Part shown: piece by piece, positions 29,241-46,014 of the stretch
Numbering within the stretch: the stretch's first letter is position 1
Layout: every line of letters starts with the position of its first letter
Assembly (NCBI GenBank): GCA_905233385.1
Contig: CAJOEH010000003.1
Coordinates: forward strand, 24,809-88,808
Source of the DNA: an uncultured Oscillospiraceae bacterium
GTDB lineage: Bacteria > Bacillota > Clostridia > Oscillospirales > Oscillospiraceae
Direction of reading: 5' to 3'
Length of the DNA stretch: 64,000 bases
Program-made: the position numbers and the translations under genes
The notes under the pieces: generated by a model
Database searches by the model: none
Told to the model about the DNA's origin: nothing
Seen by the model: the letters and a program-made list of their open reading frames with translations, nothing else

Positions 29241-31374
29241 TCTTCAACGCCTCCTCAATATCTTCCGGGGGGATCGGAATGGAATTGAACTTCGTGTTCA
29301 GCGCACGCTCGACCGCGTCGACAAAGGCCGCGGACGCGCCGTTGAAGACCAGCTCGCCCATGCCCTTCGCGCCGCTGGGGCCCCAGGGGTACGGGTTCTC
29401 CTGAATGTGGTAGAACTGCTTGGGGAAGTCCATGGACGTCGGGATGACGTAGTCGGACATGCTCTTTTGCTTGAAGAAGCCCTTGCGGTTCTCCAGCTTC
29501 TCCATGGAGCCGTAGCCGAGCGACTGGATGATGCCGCCGTTGATCTGGCCGTGGACGATCAGCTCGTCGATCGCCTTGCCGATCTCATGGGACGACCAGA
29601 TGCCGACGGTCTTGACCTCGTTGGTCAGCTTGTCGACCTCGACCTCGATGATCGCCGCGCCCCAGCCGTAGCCGAGATACGCGTCGCCGCGGAAGGTCGC
29701 CTGATCCCACGGATAGCCCTCGGGATGCTCGTATTCGACCTCGACGGAGAAGTCGCCTTCGTCCCAGCGCTCCTTCATCTGCTGCGCTGCGCGCTCGACC
29801 AACCTGCCGACGATCATCGTCGAACGGGAGGCCGCGGTCGGGCCGGAGTCGACGACCTTCGAGGTGTCGGGATCGGGATAGTCGACGTCGTCGATGGAGA
29901 TGCCAAGCGTGGACGCGCAGATCTTCCGCAGGGAGGTCTTGAAGCCCTGGCCCATCTCGGTCGAGCCGACGAGAATGGTGACCTTGTCGCCCTTCTTCAC
30001 CAGCAGGGAGTGCGCCTTGATGATCGCCTGCTCGCCGTTGCCGGTGAACGCGCCGCCGTGGTTGTACATCGCGACGCCGATGCCCCTGCCGCAGCCGGGC
30101 TTGTATTCCTTCGCCTTGCGCCAGTAGTCGGATTCCTTCGTCAGAACGTCGATCATCTCCGGCAGCTTGACCTCTTCGATGATGTGGCCGTTCGTGGTCG
30201 TCTCGTCGCCGCGCTTGCAGACGTGCTTCATCTTGAATTCCAGCGGATCGACGCCCAGATGCCGCGCGATATGATCCATATGGGTCTCGATGGCGAACAG
30301 CGTCTGCGGCGCGCCGAAGCCGCGGAACGCGCAGGTCGGGAAGGTGTTCGTGCCGATGCCCTCGCCCTTGAGGTAGGTGTTCGGGAAGGTATAGACGCCG
30401 TTCGCGTGGAAGACGCCGCGCTGGAGAACGACGTAGGAGGAAGCTAAGTACGCGCCGCAGTTGTAGTAGATATGTCCCTGCACGCCGATGACTCTGCCGT
30501 CCTTGATCGCGGACTTGTAAACGCACTTGGACGGGTGACGCTTGACGGAGAACTGCGTGTCCTCCTCACGGTCGAAGACCACCTTGATCGGCTTGCGGAT
30601 CACGTTCTCCGCGACGAGCAGCGCGCCGCAGATGACGTCCGGGAAATGCTCCTTGCCGCCGAACGCGCCGCCGGTGGTCATCTGCCGGACGATAATGTGA
30701 TCATACGGGACGTTCAGCAGACCGGCGATGGATTTGCGGATGTAGAACGGGCACTGCGCGGAAGCGTAGAAGACGAACTTGCCGTCTTCCATGTCCGCGA
30801 TCGCGCTGTTGGTCTCCAGATGGACGTGCTCCTGATAGGGCGTGGTGATGGTCTCCTCAAAGACCTCGTCCGCCTCGGCGAAGACCTCTTCCATGGGTCT
30901 TCCCTTCTCGCAGAACAGCTCGCACATCACGTTGCTGTTCTTCTCGGGGAACATCGGGCCGCCGACGCTGTTGATGCCGTCGTCAATCGTGACGGCAGGG
31001 GTCTGCTCCTCATAGTCGATCTTGATCTTGCTCTTGAGCTCTTTCAGCACGCCGCGGTCCGGGCCGACCACAAGGCCGATCGTCTCGCCGACGTAGAGGA
31101 CGTAGTCCTCCGCGAAGCAGCGCCAGTCCTTGGCGATCATCCACAGCTCGTTCTTTCCGCCCTCAGGAATGTCCTTCGCGGAGATGAAAGAATAGCCCTC
31201 GGGGAAGTCCGGCAGCGAGATGTTCAGGATCTTGCCTCTCGGAACGGTGGAGCGCACCAGATAGGCGTACTGCATGTCCGGGAGCGTCATGTCGCAGACG
31301 TATTTTGCTTCGCCGCGCGCTTTCTGCACGGCGTCGACTCGCACGATTCGATCGCCGATTTTTGTTGCCGACAT
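29230..31374 (-). CDS. xdhA: Xanthine dehydrogenase-type molybdopterin-binding subunit
   Basis: MSATKIGDRIVRVDAVQKARGEAKYVCDM; QMTTGGAFGGKEH; NPYPWGPSGAKGMGE. Confidence 0.92.
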   Translation of the reverse strand: MSATKIGDRIVRVDAVQKARGEAKYVCDMTLPDMQYAYLVRSTVPRGKILNISLPDFPEGYSFISAKDIPEGGKNELWMIAKDWRCFAEDYVLYVGETIGLVVGPDRGVLKELKSKIKIDYEEQTPAVTIDDGINSVGGPMFPEKNSNVMCELFCEKGRPMEEVFAEADEVFEETITTPYQEHVHLETNSAIADMEDGKFVFYASAQCPFYIRKSIAGLLNVPYDHIIVRQMTTGGAFGGKEHFPDVICGALLVAENVIRKPIKVVFDREEDTQFSVKRHPSKCVYKSAIKDGRVIGVQGHIYYNCGAYLASSYVVLQRGVFHANGVYTFPNTYLKGEGIGTNTFPTCAFRGFGAPQTLFAIETHMDHIARHLGVDPLEFKMKHVCKRGDETTTNGHIIEEVKLPEMIDVLTKESDYWRKAKEYKPGCGRGIGVAMYNHGGAFTGNGEQAIIKAHSLLVKKGDKVTILVGSTEMGQGFKTSLRKICASTLGISIDDVDYPDPDTSKVVDSGPTAASRSTMIVGRLVERAAQQMKERWDEGDFSVEVEYEHPEGYPWDQATFRGDAYLGYGWGAAIIEVEVDKLTNEVKTVGIWSSHEIGKAIDELIVHGQINGGIIQSLGYGSMEKLENRKGFFKQKSMSDYVIPTSMDFPKQFYHIQENPYPWGPSGAKGMGELVFNGASAAFVDAVERALNTKFNSIPIPPEDIEEALKNVQ

Positions 31375-31591
31375 TGTTTTGCCTCCTTTATGAACGCGCG
31401 GTTTCCGCGCGTCTGCGGGATCGCGCCCGAAAAGGCGCATTTCTCCCATTACTCTAATTAACAGTATACACTATTATGTCTAAGAACGCAAGAGAAAATC
31501 GGTGAAAAATCATAGAAAATTGCCAAAAAAGCAGGGCAAAAAGCGTTATTCTGTGTAAAAAATAACCATTTGTATTCCTTGCGATCTCCCC

Positions 31592-31967
31592 TGTCATTGC
31601 CCGCTTTATGCGGGCAATCTGTGCCACGCGTTGCGGGACGCTTTGGTGAAAAACGAAATATGTTTTTGTTTTTCATTGCGAGGTCGCTTGCGACCGTGGC
31701 AATCTGTGCGTATCGATGAGGGACGCTTCCTCGAAACCTGATAACGGCACAGGTTATGCGGGTGCCCGACGGGTGCCCCTACAGTGATGCCTCCGTCCTA
31801 TTCCGTAGGGGCGGCATATTCCGGTACAGTTGCCAAGCCTGCAACGGACAGATTGCCCGGACGTGCCGGGCAATGACAGGCTTGTTGCATTTTCCGCAAA
31901 ACGATACATCTCCTTGCCCTGCAGCGGTCAGATTGCCGCGGCTGACTTCGTCGGCCGCGCGATGACA
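31592..31967. repeat. Cluster of at least four dispersed palindromic elements
   Basis: TGTCATTGCCCGC-ttta-TGCGGGCAATCTGTG (31592-31624); TCATTGCGAGGTCGCttGCGACCGTGGCAATCTGTG (31673-31708); GGACAGATTGCCCGGacgtgCCGGGCAATGACA (31846-31878); GGTCAGATTGCCGCGGctgacttcgtcgGCCGCGCGATGACA (31925-31967). Confidence 0.85.
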
Positions 31968-31994
31968 AGCTCAAATTATCTGAAAAATGCATAC

Positions 31995-32030
31995 AAAAAG
32001 AGGTCTGAACGGGGGTTCAGACCTCTTTTT
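31995..32030. terminator. Intrinsic terminator of rpoBC
   Basis: AAAAAGAGGTCTGAAC-ggggg-TTCAGACCTCTTTTT. Confidence 0.9.
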
Positions 32031-32044
32031 CGCGTTATTTTCGA

Positions 32045-35737
<3,693 letters not shown>

Positions 35738-35752
35738 CGTATTGCTCCTCCT

Positions 35753-39496
<3,744 letters not shown>

Positions 39497-39658
39497 AGCC
39501 TTTCTGTAGCATTGGGTGTGTTGTTCACGGTTTACGATACGCCCGGAGCAGTTGACTGTTTGTCGCTCTGCCCTCTTGCGCCCTGCGGAAACCCGTGGTA
39601 TAATGCTGATAGTGGGTGGAATTTGGTGCTATGCGATATTTCCGCAGCATAGGGTACA

Positions 39659-39687
39659 ATTCTACCACACTTTTTTTATCCAGTCAA
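39659..39687 (-). promoter_or_regulatory. Strong sigma-A-like promoter of rpoBC
   Basis: Minus strand TTGACT-17 nt-TAGAAT. Confidence 0.75.
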
Positions 39688-39760
39688 TACTATAATTAAG
39701 AAAAAAGTGCCGAAATCGGAGAAAAATTCCGATTTCGGCTTATTCATTTTACCAAATCTC

Positions 39761-40273
39761 TTATTTCAGCCAGCCGTTGAGTTTTTCTCCCAGCAGACGG
39801 TAGCGGTCCGCGTCCGGCGCGGCGACCATATCCTGCGCGATCATGCGCTCCAGCTCCCGCCGGTCGACCCACATCGCGCCGCAGGTCTCGCCCGCCTGCA
39901 TGACGAGCTCGTCCGGCTCCGCGTCCCTGCGCAGGAAGTAGACGTCGCAGATGTCGTGCTTGCCGGCGCGGCGGTAGGTATCGACCCAGACGAACTCGCT
40001 CTGTTCGGCGCGGATCCCCGTCTCCTCGAACAGCTCGCGCTGCACCGCCCGGAGGCTGTTCTCCCCTGCCAGCGCCGCGCCGCCGGTCGGATCCCATTTG
40101 TTCGGAAAGCTCCGCTTTTCCGGCGAGCGTTTTGTCAGCAGCAGCTCGCCGCGGCTGTTGAATACCCAGACGAAAACGACCAGATGATACTCGCCTTTTC
40201 TCATCCGTCTGCCGCGCACGTGCGTTCTGCCGAGCGGCTTGCGGTTCTCGTCGTATACATCCCAAAGTTCCAT
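39761..40273 (-). CDS. NUDIX hydrolase
   Basis: 170 aa; GGAALAGENSLRAVQRELFEETGI. Confidence 0.88.
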   Translation of the reverse strand: MELWDVYDENRKPLGRTHVRGRRMRKGEYHLVVFVWVFNSRGELLLTKRSPEKRSFPNKWDPTGGAALAGENSLRAVQRELFEETGIRAEQSEFVWVDTYRRAGKHDICDVYFLRRDAEPDELVMQAGETCGAMWVDRRELERMIAQDMVAAPDADRYRLLGEKLNGWLK

Positions 40274-40281
40274 GGTTTCTC

Positions 40282-40845
40282 CTATGCGGCGCCCGTCATG
40301 TGCTCGAGCAGGATCTTGATCCCCATCAGGATCAGGATCACGCCGCCGATGAATTCCGCCTTCGACTGATACTTGCTGCCGAACACGCTGCCGATCTTCA
40401 CGCCGGCCGCCGAGAAGACGAAGGTCGTCGCGCCGATCAGGGCGATCGCCGTCCAGATGTTCGTGTCCGTGAGCGCGAAAGAGACGCCGGTCGCCAGCGC
40501 GTCGATGCTGGTGGCGACGGCGAGCAGCAGCATGGTCTTCACGGAGAAGGAACTGTCGACCGCTTCCTCCTCTTTCGAGAAGGCCTCGCGGATCATGTTC
40601 GCGCCGATGAGCGCGAGCAGCGCGAAGGCGATCCAGTGGTCGTAGGTCTTGATATAGTCGGCGAACGAGTTCGCGAGCAGGAAGCCGATCAGCGGCATCA
40701 GCGCCTGGAAGCCGCCGAAATACGCGCCGCAGATCAGCCCGTGCTTCAGCCGGACGTTCCGCGTGGACAGTCCCTTGCCGATGGACACCGCGAACGCGTC
40801 CATCGACAGCGCGATCGCCGTCACGATCAAGTCAAATATCGTCAT
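40282..40845 (-). CDS. mntP: Manganese efflux pump MntP
   Basis: ALSMDAFAVSIGKGLS; TSIDALATGVSFAL; start MTIFDLIVTAIALSMDAF. Confidence 0.93.
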   Translation of the reverse strand: MTIFDLIVTAIALSMDAFAVSIGKGLSTRNVRLKHGLICGAYFGGFQALMPLIGFLLANSFADYIKTYDHWIAFALLALIGANMIREAFSKEEEAVDSSFSVKTMLLLAVATSIDALATGVSFALTDTNIWTAIALIGATTFVFSAAGVKIGSVFGSKYQSKAEFIGGVILILMGIKILLEHMTGAA

Positions 40846-40865
40846 AAGTAATGTGCCTCCGAAAG

Positions 40866-40893
40866 AAAAAAGACACCGTCCGGTGCCTTTTTC
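40866..40893. terminator. Intrinsic terminator after tRNA-Leu
   Basis: AAAAAAGACACCG-tc-CGGTGCCTTTTT. Confidence 0.8.
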
Positions 40894-40895
40894 CA

Positions 40896-40980
40896 TGGTG
40901 CGAGTGATGCGACTTGAACGCACACGACGGTTGTCACACGCCCCTCAAACGTGCCTGTCTACCTATTCCAGCACACTCGC
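40896..40980 (-). tRNA. tRNA-Leu(GAG)
   Basis: GCGAGTGTGCTGGAATAGGTAGACAGGCACGTTTGAGGGGCGTG...variable arm...GTTCAAGTC...CACTCGCACCA. Confidence 0.93.
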
Positions 40981-41044
40981 ATATCCGATTTGCTTTGCTA
41001 TTGTATAGCGAATTGACGGGTTTGTCAAGCCCCTTTTTCGCCTC

Positions 41045-41073
41045 TTGCGGTTTTTTTCGTTCTCTGTTACAAT
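41045..41073 (+). promoter_or_regulatory. Sigma-A-like promoter of rsmE
   Basis: TTGCGG-17 nt-TACAAT. Confidence 0.5.
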
Positions 41074-41095
41074 GGGAGGGACGGGAGGGATGGCT

Positions 41096-41827
41096 ATGCC
41101 CAGATTTTTTGTTCCGAAAGAAGAGATCGGCGCGAACTTTATGACGCTGACCGGCGAGAACGCCGCGCACGCGAAGGTGCTGCGGCTGAAAAACGGCGAC
41201 GAGGTCACCGTCTGCGACGCGGAGGGCACGGACTACCGCTGCACGGTGTCGGACGTCGCGAACGGGCAGATCAGTCTGGTCGTTCACGCGAGCTCCCCTG
41301 CCGAGAGCGAGGCCGCCGTCTCCTGCGCGGTCTATATGGCGTTCGCGAAGTCGGATAAATTCGAGCACGTCATCCAGAAGGCCACCGAGCTCGGCGCGAG
41401 CGAGCTGGTCTGCTTTCCCTCCGCGCGGTGCGTGTCCCGCCCGGACGCGAAATCGCTGAAAAACAAGCTGGAGCGCTGGCAGAAGATCGCCGCCTCCGCC
41501 GCGGAGCAGAGCCGCCGCGGCAGGATCCCGCGGATCGTCGCGCTTTCGTCTTATCAGGAGGCGCTTGCCCGCGCCGCGCAGGCGGATCTCGCCGTCTGCT
41601 TCTATGAAAACGAGGACCGGTACACCTTCCGCGCGGCTTTGGAGGAAAAGCCTTTCAAAACCGCCGCGATCCTGACCGGCCCGGAGGGCGGTTTCGAGGA
41701 AGCAGAGATCCGGCAGGCCGCCGCGGCCGGTCTGAAAATCTGCACTCTCGGCAAGCGCATCCTGCGCTGCGAGACCGCGCCGCTGTGCGCTCTTGCCGCG
41801 CTGATGTACGCGTCAAATGAATTCTGA
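41096..41827 (+). CDS. rsmE: 16S rRNA (uracil1498-N3)-methyltransferase
   Basis: MPRFFVPKEEIG...; ILTGPEGGFEEAEIRQAAAAG; LGKRILRCETAPLCALAAL. Confidence 0.94.
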   Translation: MPRFFVPKEEIGANFMTLTGENAAHAKVLRLKNGDEVTVCDAEGTDYRCTVSDVANGQISLVVHASSPAESEAAVSCAVYMAFAKSDKFEHVIQKATELGASELVCFPSARCVSRPDAKSLKNKLERWQKIAASAAEQSRRGRIPRIVALSSYQEALARAAQADLAVCFYENEDRYTFRAALEEKPFKTAAILTGPEGGFEEAEIRQAAAAGLKICTLGKRILRCETAPLCALAALMYASNEF

Positions 41828-41867
41828 TACGATTCTCCGTTTTTTGCCCTGTTTTTCTTTCTTCCCC

Positions 41868-41896
41868 TTGACGAAAGGCGAAAAATGAGGGATAAT
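41868..41896 (+). promoter_or_regulatory. Sigma-A-like promoter of pssA
   Basis: TTGACG-17 nt-GATAAT. Confidence 0.5.
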
Positions 41897-41949
41897 AGTA
41901 TAACTAAAAATTCAGTGGATCGGCTTCGGCCGCCGCTTTGGAGAAAACT

Positions 41950-42621
41950 ATGATTGGATACTACGATTATACGGTCATTCTGACCTATCTGAGCCCGCTG
42001 TCGGCTGTCGGCGGCATGGCGCTCGCCATGACGGGACATCCCATCTGGGCGACCATGTGTCTGCTGTTCTGCGGCCTGTGCGACATGTTTGACGGCAAGG
42101 TCGCCCGCACCAAGAAAAACCGCACCGTGGAAGAGAAGGCGTACGGCATTCAGATCGACTCGCTCAGCGATATCGTCGCGTTCGGCGTACTGCCCGCCGT
42201 CATCATGCTGACGCTCTGCCGCGGCTGCTGGTACGCCTACGCGATCGCGCCGCTGTACGTGCTGGCGGGTCTGATCCGTCTCGGCTACTACAACGTCAGC
42301 GAGGAGATCCGGACGCGGGAGACCGACGAGGTCCGCATCGACTATTCCGGCCTTCCCATCACCTCCGCCGCCCTGATCTTCCCGATCTTTTACTGCGGCA
42401 TGGCGGTCTACTGCATCTGCACCTACGGCGTGATCCTTCCCTACAAGGAGATGTTCGCGGGCACCGCGTTCGGCATCGTCCTCAGCGCGCTGACTGCGCT
42501 GACCGCGCTGTGCTTCATCCTTCCGTTCAAGATCCGAAAGCCGCGCTCGAAGGAGCTGTGGCTCTTCCTCGCCGTCGGCGTCCTGATCGCCGCCGTGCTG
42601 CTGCTCGCGCTGTTCCTGTGA
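41950..42621 (+). CDS. pssA: CDP-diacylglycerol--serine O-phosphatidyltransferase
   Basis: CDP-alcohol phosphotransferase motif CDMFDGKVARTKKNRTVEEKAYGIQIDSLSDIV. Confidence 0.9.
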   Translation: MIGYYDYTVILTYLSPLSAVGGMALAMTGHPIWATMCLLFCGLCDMFDGKVARTKKNRTVEEKAYGIQIDSLSDIVAFGVLPAVIMLTLCRGCWYAYAIAPLYVLAGLIRLGYYNVSEEIRTRETDEVRIDYSGLPITSAALIFPIFYCGMAVYCICTYGVILPYKEMFAGTAFGIVLSALTALTALCFILPFKIRKPRSKELWLFLAVGVLIAAVLLLALFL

Positions 42622-42622
42622 T

Positions 42623-43519
42623 ATGATGAAAAGGCTTCTGTTAATCGTCAATCCCTGCTCCGGCAAGAAGAAAGCCAACCGCGTACTGACGGATATCATC
42701 GGCATTTTCAACCGCGGCAGCTATGACGTCACCGTCCATATGACCGCCGCGCGCGGCGACGCGACCGAAGTCGTCGCCGCAAGGGCGAAGGAGTTCGACG
42801 TGATCGTCTGCGTCGGCGGCGACGGCACCTTCAACGAGGTGATCTCCGGCCTGCGTTCCGCCGAAGCGGATACGCCCGTCGGCTATATCCCCGCCGGCAG
42901 CACCAACGACTTCGCCAGCAGTCTGAAGCTGTCGAAGGACCTTTTGCAGGCGGCGCAGGACATCGTGGACGGCGCGCCGCGTCCGCTGGACATCGGGAAA
43001 TTCAACGACCGCTATTTCTCCTATATCGCCTCCTTCGGCGCGTTCACCAGAGCCTCCTACGCGACCTCGCAGAGCCTCAAGAACGTGCTGGGGCACTTCG
43101 CGTACCTGCTCAGCGGCGTCAAGGAAGTCGCCGCCATCCGCAGCAAGCACCTGCGCGTGACGCTGGCGGACGGCACGGTCTATGAAGACGACTACATCTT
43201 CGGCGGCGTCAGCAATTCCACCTCCGTCGCCGGCGTTCTGACGCTGAAAGAGGACATGGTGGATATGAGCGACGGGCTGTTTGAGGTCCTGCTCATCCGC
43301 AAGCCGCGCAACCCCGTGGAGATGACCGCCTGCGTCCACGCGCTCCTGCACCAGAAGTACGACACGCCGATGCTGACCCTCGCCGTCACGGGCCGCGTGG
43401 AGGTCGAAGCGCCGTCGGATATGGACTGGACGCTCGACGGCGAAAAAGCCGAGGGCACGGCGCATTACGTGATCGAAAACCTCCACCACGCGGTGATGGT
43501 CATTACAAACGCGAAATAA
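42623..43519 (+). CDS. YegS/BmrU-type diacylglycerol/lipid kinase
   Basis: LLIVNPCSGKKKANRVL; CVGGDGTFNEVISGL; GYIPAGSTNDFASSL. Confidence 0.93.
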   Translation: MMKRLLLIVNPCSGKKKANRVLTDIIGIFNRGSYDVTVHMTAARGDATEVVAARAKEFDVIVCVGGDGTFNEVISGLRSAEADTPVGYIPAGSTNDFASSLKLSKDLLQAAQDIVDGAPRPLDIGKFNDRYFSYIASFGAFTRASYATSQSLKNVLGHFAYLLSGVKEVAAIRSKHLRVTLADGTVYEDDYIFGGVSNSTSVAGVLTLKEDMVDMSDGLFEVLLIRKPRNPVEMTACVHALLHQKYDTPMLTLAVTGRVEVEAPSDMDWTLDGEKAEGTAHYVIENLHHAVMVITNAK

Positions 43520-43546
43520 AGGGACTGCTTGCAGTCCCTTTTTTCG
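43520..43546 (+). terminator. Intrinsic terminator
   Basis: GGGACTGC-TT-GCAGTCCC TTTTTT. Confidence 0.75.
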
Positions 43547-43555
43547 GAGGAATTT

Positions 43556-43954
43556 ATGAAAACGATCTGTACCCGCCTGCGGCGCGGCGACGACCTGCTG
43601 CTGTCGATCCGCGCGCTGGCGAAAGAACATCATATCCCCGCGGGCGTCGTGCTGTCCGCCGTCGGCTGTATCAGCAAGGGCCGTGTGCGCGACGCGAGCG
43701 GCGTGACCGTCCGCGAGATCGACGAGCCGTGCGAGATCGTCTCGCTGAACGGCACGGTGAGCGAGGCGCGGTGTCATCTGCACGTCGCCCTGTCGAAGGA
43801 AGACCTCTCCACCGTCGGCGGCCATCTGGTCGAGGGCTGTATCGTCAACACCACCTGCGAGCTGGTCGTCGGCGTTCTGGACGAGTGGAAGATCGGTGTG
43901 GAGTTTGACGGGCAGACCGGCTATGACGAACTGATCTTTGAGGCGGCAACATGA
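43556..43954 (+). CDS. PPC/DUF296 domain protein
   Basis: RLRRGDDLLLSIRALAKEHHIPAGVVLSAVGCISKGRVRD; CHLHVALSKEDLSTVGGHLVEGC. Confidence 0.88.
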   Translation: MKTICTRLRRGDDLLLSIRALAKEHHIPAGVVLSAVGCISKGRVRDASGVTVREIDEPCEIVSLNGTVSEARCHLHVALSKEDLSTVGGHLVEGCIVNTTCELVVGVLDEWKIGVEFDGQTGYDELIFEAAT

Positions 43955-44409
43955 AGAACACGACGCTTTGCTACATTGAAAAAGGCGGCTGCTATCTCCT
44001 GCTCCACCGCGTCAAAAAGGAGAACGACCTCAACCGCGACAAGTGGATTGGGATCGGCGGCAAGTTCGAGGAGAACGAAAGCCCGGAGGACTGCCTGCGC
44101 CGCGAGGTCCTGGAAGAGACCGGCCTGACGCTGACCGACTGGCGCTACTGCGGGATCGTCACCTTCCTCTCCGACCGCTGGGAGGGCGAATACATGCACC
44201 TGTTCCACGCGACGGGCTTCACCGGCGCCTTGCGCGACTGCGACGAGGGAACGCTGGAATGGGTGCCGAAGGAGCGCTTCGCGGCGCTGCCGCAGTGGGA
44301 GGGCGACAAGATCTTCCTCCGGCTGATGGAGGAGGGCGCGCCGTTCTTCTCCCTGAAGCTCCGCTATGAGGGCGACCGCCTGGTCGAATCCTCGCTGAAC
44401 GGAAAATGA
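43951..44409 (+). CDS. NUDIX hydrolase, MutT/8-oxo-dGTP diphosphatase-like
   Basis: GGKFEENESPEDCLRREVLEETGL. Confidence 0.9.
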   Translation: MKNTTLCYIEKGGCYLLLHRVKKENDLNRDKWIGIGGKFEENESPEDCLRREVLEETGLTLTDWRYCGIVTFLSDRWEGEYMHLFHATGFTGALRDCDEGTLEWVPKERFAALPQWEGDKIFLRLMEEGAPFFSLKLRYEGDRLVESSLNGK

Positions 44410-44479
44410 ACTTAAGAAATTGATCCCCGCCGTGCATGTTGCGGCGGGGAATATTCTATATATCTTTTGGGGTGATGCT

Positions 44480-45988
44480 GTGGCGAAACGAAGTTCCATA
44501 CTCGGCGGTGCGCTCCTGCTGACCGCCGTGAATCTGCTGCTGCGGTTGATTTCCATCGGCTTCAACGTCTTTCTGACCGGCCGCATCGGCGCGGCGGGGC
44601 TGGGGCTGCTGCAGCTCATCTACACCGTCGGGATGTTCGCCATGCTCGCGGGCACCGGCGGCATCCGCGTCGCGTCCATGTGCCTCGCCGCCGAGGAATT
44701 CGGCCATCGCCGCCCCGGCGGCGTCCGTCTGGCGATGGGGGCCTGCCTGCGCTGGGGCCTGCTCGTCAGCGGCGCGGCGGGGCTCGCGCTGTTTTTCCTT
44801 GCCGCGCCGGTCGCGGCGGCATTCCTGCGGGACGCCCGCGCCGTGCCCGCCCTGCGCGTCATGGGGCTGTTTCTGCCGTTCTCCTGCCTGTGCGGCATTA
44901 TGAGCGGCTACTTCACCGCCTGCTCGCGCATCCGCCAGATGGTCGGCGTCGAGATCGCGGAGCGGCTCCTGTCCGTGCTGGTGACCGCCGGATTGCTGAT
45001 CTACTGGGCGAAAAGCGACCTCTCCCGCGCCTGCTGCGCGATCATCCTCGGCAGCAGTCTCGGCTGCGTGTTCGATTTCTTCCTTCTCTATCTCCTCTAT
45101 CGCCGGCAGATGCGCGCCGTATCGCCGTCCGGCAGCCGGACGGCGATGCGGCGGCGGCTGCGCAAGCTCTGCGTGCCGCTCGCGCTGAACGACGTGCTCC
45201 GCGCCGGGCTGACCACGGCGGAACAGCTTCTCATCCCCTTCGGGCTGGCGCGGTACGGCGGCGCGGAACAGGCGATGGCGGCCTACGGCACGATCCACGC
45301 GATGGTCTTCCCGATCCTGATGTTCCCCGCCGCGGTGCTGTACGCCGTGGCCGATCTGCTCGTGCCGGAGCTGTCGCGCTGCCGCGCCGCGGGACGCGGG
45401 CTGCGGATCGTCGACCTGACGGACAAGTGCCTGCGGATGACCGCGCTCTTTGCTGCGGCGGTCGCGGGATTTCTCTTTCTCAACGCGGACGCGCTCGGTC
45501 GGGCGATCTACGGCAGCAGTGACGCGGGGTACTATCTGCGGTGCTTCTCGCCCGCGGTGCTGATGCTCTATCTCGACGCGATCACGGACGGAATGCTCAA
45601 GGGGCTCGCCCAGCAGATCCCCTGCGTGCGCTACAACACCGTCACTTCCCTGCTCGACGTGGTCCTTTTGTTCGTCCTCCTGCCGCGTTGGGGGATCGGC
45701 GGCTATCTCTTCAGCTTCGCCGTGACGCACGCGATCAATCTCTTCCTCAGTCTGCGCAGACTGCTTCTGACGAGCGGCCATCAGCCGCGCGCGGTCGATT
45801 TTCTTCGGCCGCTGCTGTGTCTGGGCTGTGCGGTTTTTCCCGCCGCGCCGCTCGATGGACCCGCTGCGCGGAGCGTCGTTTTCTTCCTGCTTCTAAGCGG
45901 CTCTTATCTGCTCACGGACGCGCTTTCGCCGTGCGACCGGCGGTGGCTTCGGCGCGCCGCATTTGACAGGAGCGGAAAAGTCGGGTAG
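44480..45988 (+). CDS. Polysaccharide/lipid flippase, SpoVB-like (MVF/MOP superfamily)
   Basis: Polytopic protein; AKRSSILGGALLLTAVNLLLRLISIGFNVFLTGRIGAAGLGLLQLIYTV. GTG start at 44480 has GGGGTGAT SD; ORF track ATG is 44420. Confidence 0.82.
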   Translation: MAKRSSILGGALLLTAVNLLLRLISIGFNVFLTGRIGAAGLGLLQLIYTVGMFAMLAGTGGIRVASMCLAAEEFGHRRPGGVRLAMGACLRWGLLVSGAAGLALFFLAAPVAAAFLRDARAVPALRVMGLFLPFSCLCGIMSGYFTACSRIRQMVGVEIAERLLSVLVTAGLLIYWAKSDLSRACCAIILGSSLGCVFDFFLLYLLYRRQMRAVSPSGSRTAMRRRLRKLCVPLALNDVLRAGLTTAEQLLIPFGLARYGGAEQAMAAYGTIHAMVFPILMFPAAVLYAVADLLVPELSRCRAAGRGLRIVDLTDKCLRMTALFAAAVAGFLFLNADALGRAIYGSSDAGYYLRCFSPAVLMLYLDAITDGMLKGLAQQIPCVRYNTVTSLLDVVLLFVLLPRWGIGGYLFSFAVTHAINLFLSLRRLLLTSGHQPRAVDFLRPLLCLGCAVFPAAPLDGPAARSVVFFLLLSGSYLLTDALSPCDRRWLRRAAFDRSGKVG

Positions 45989-46014
45989 AATAGCAGAAGA
46001 AAGAAGGGATATCC

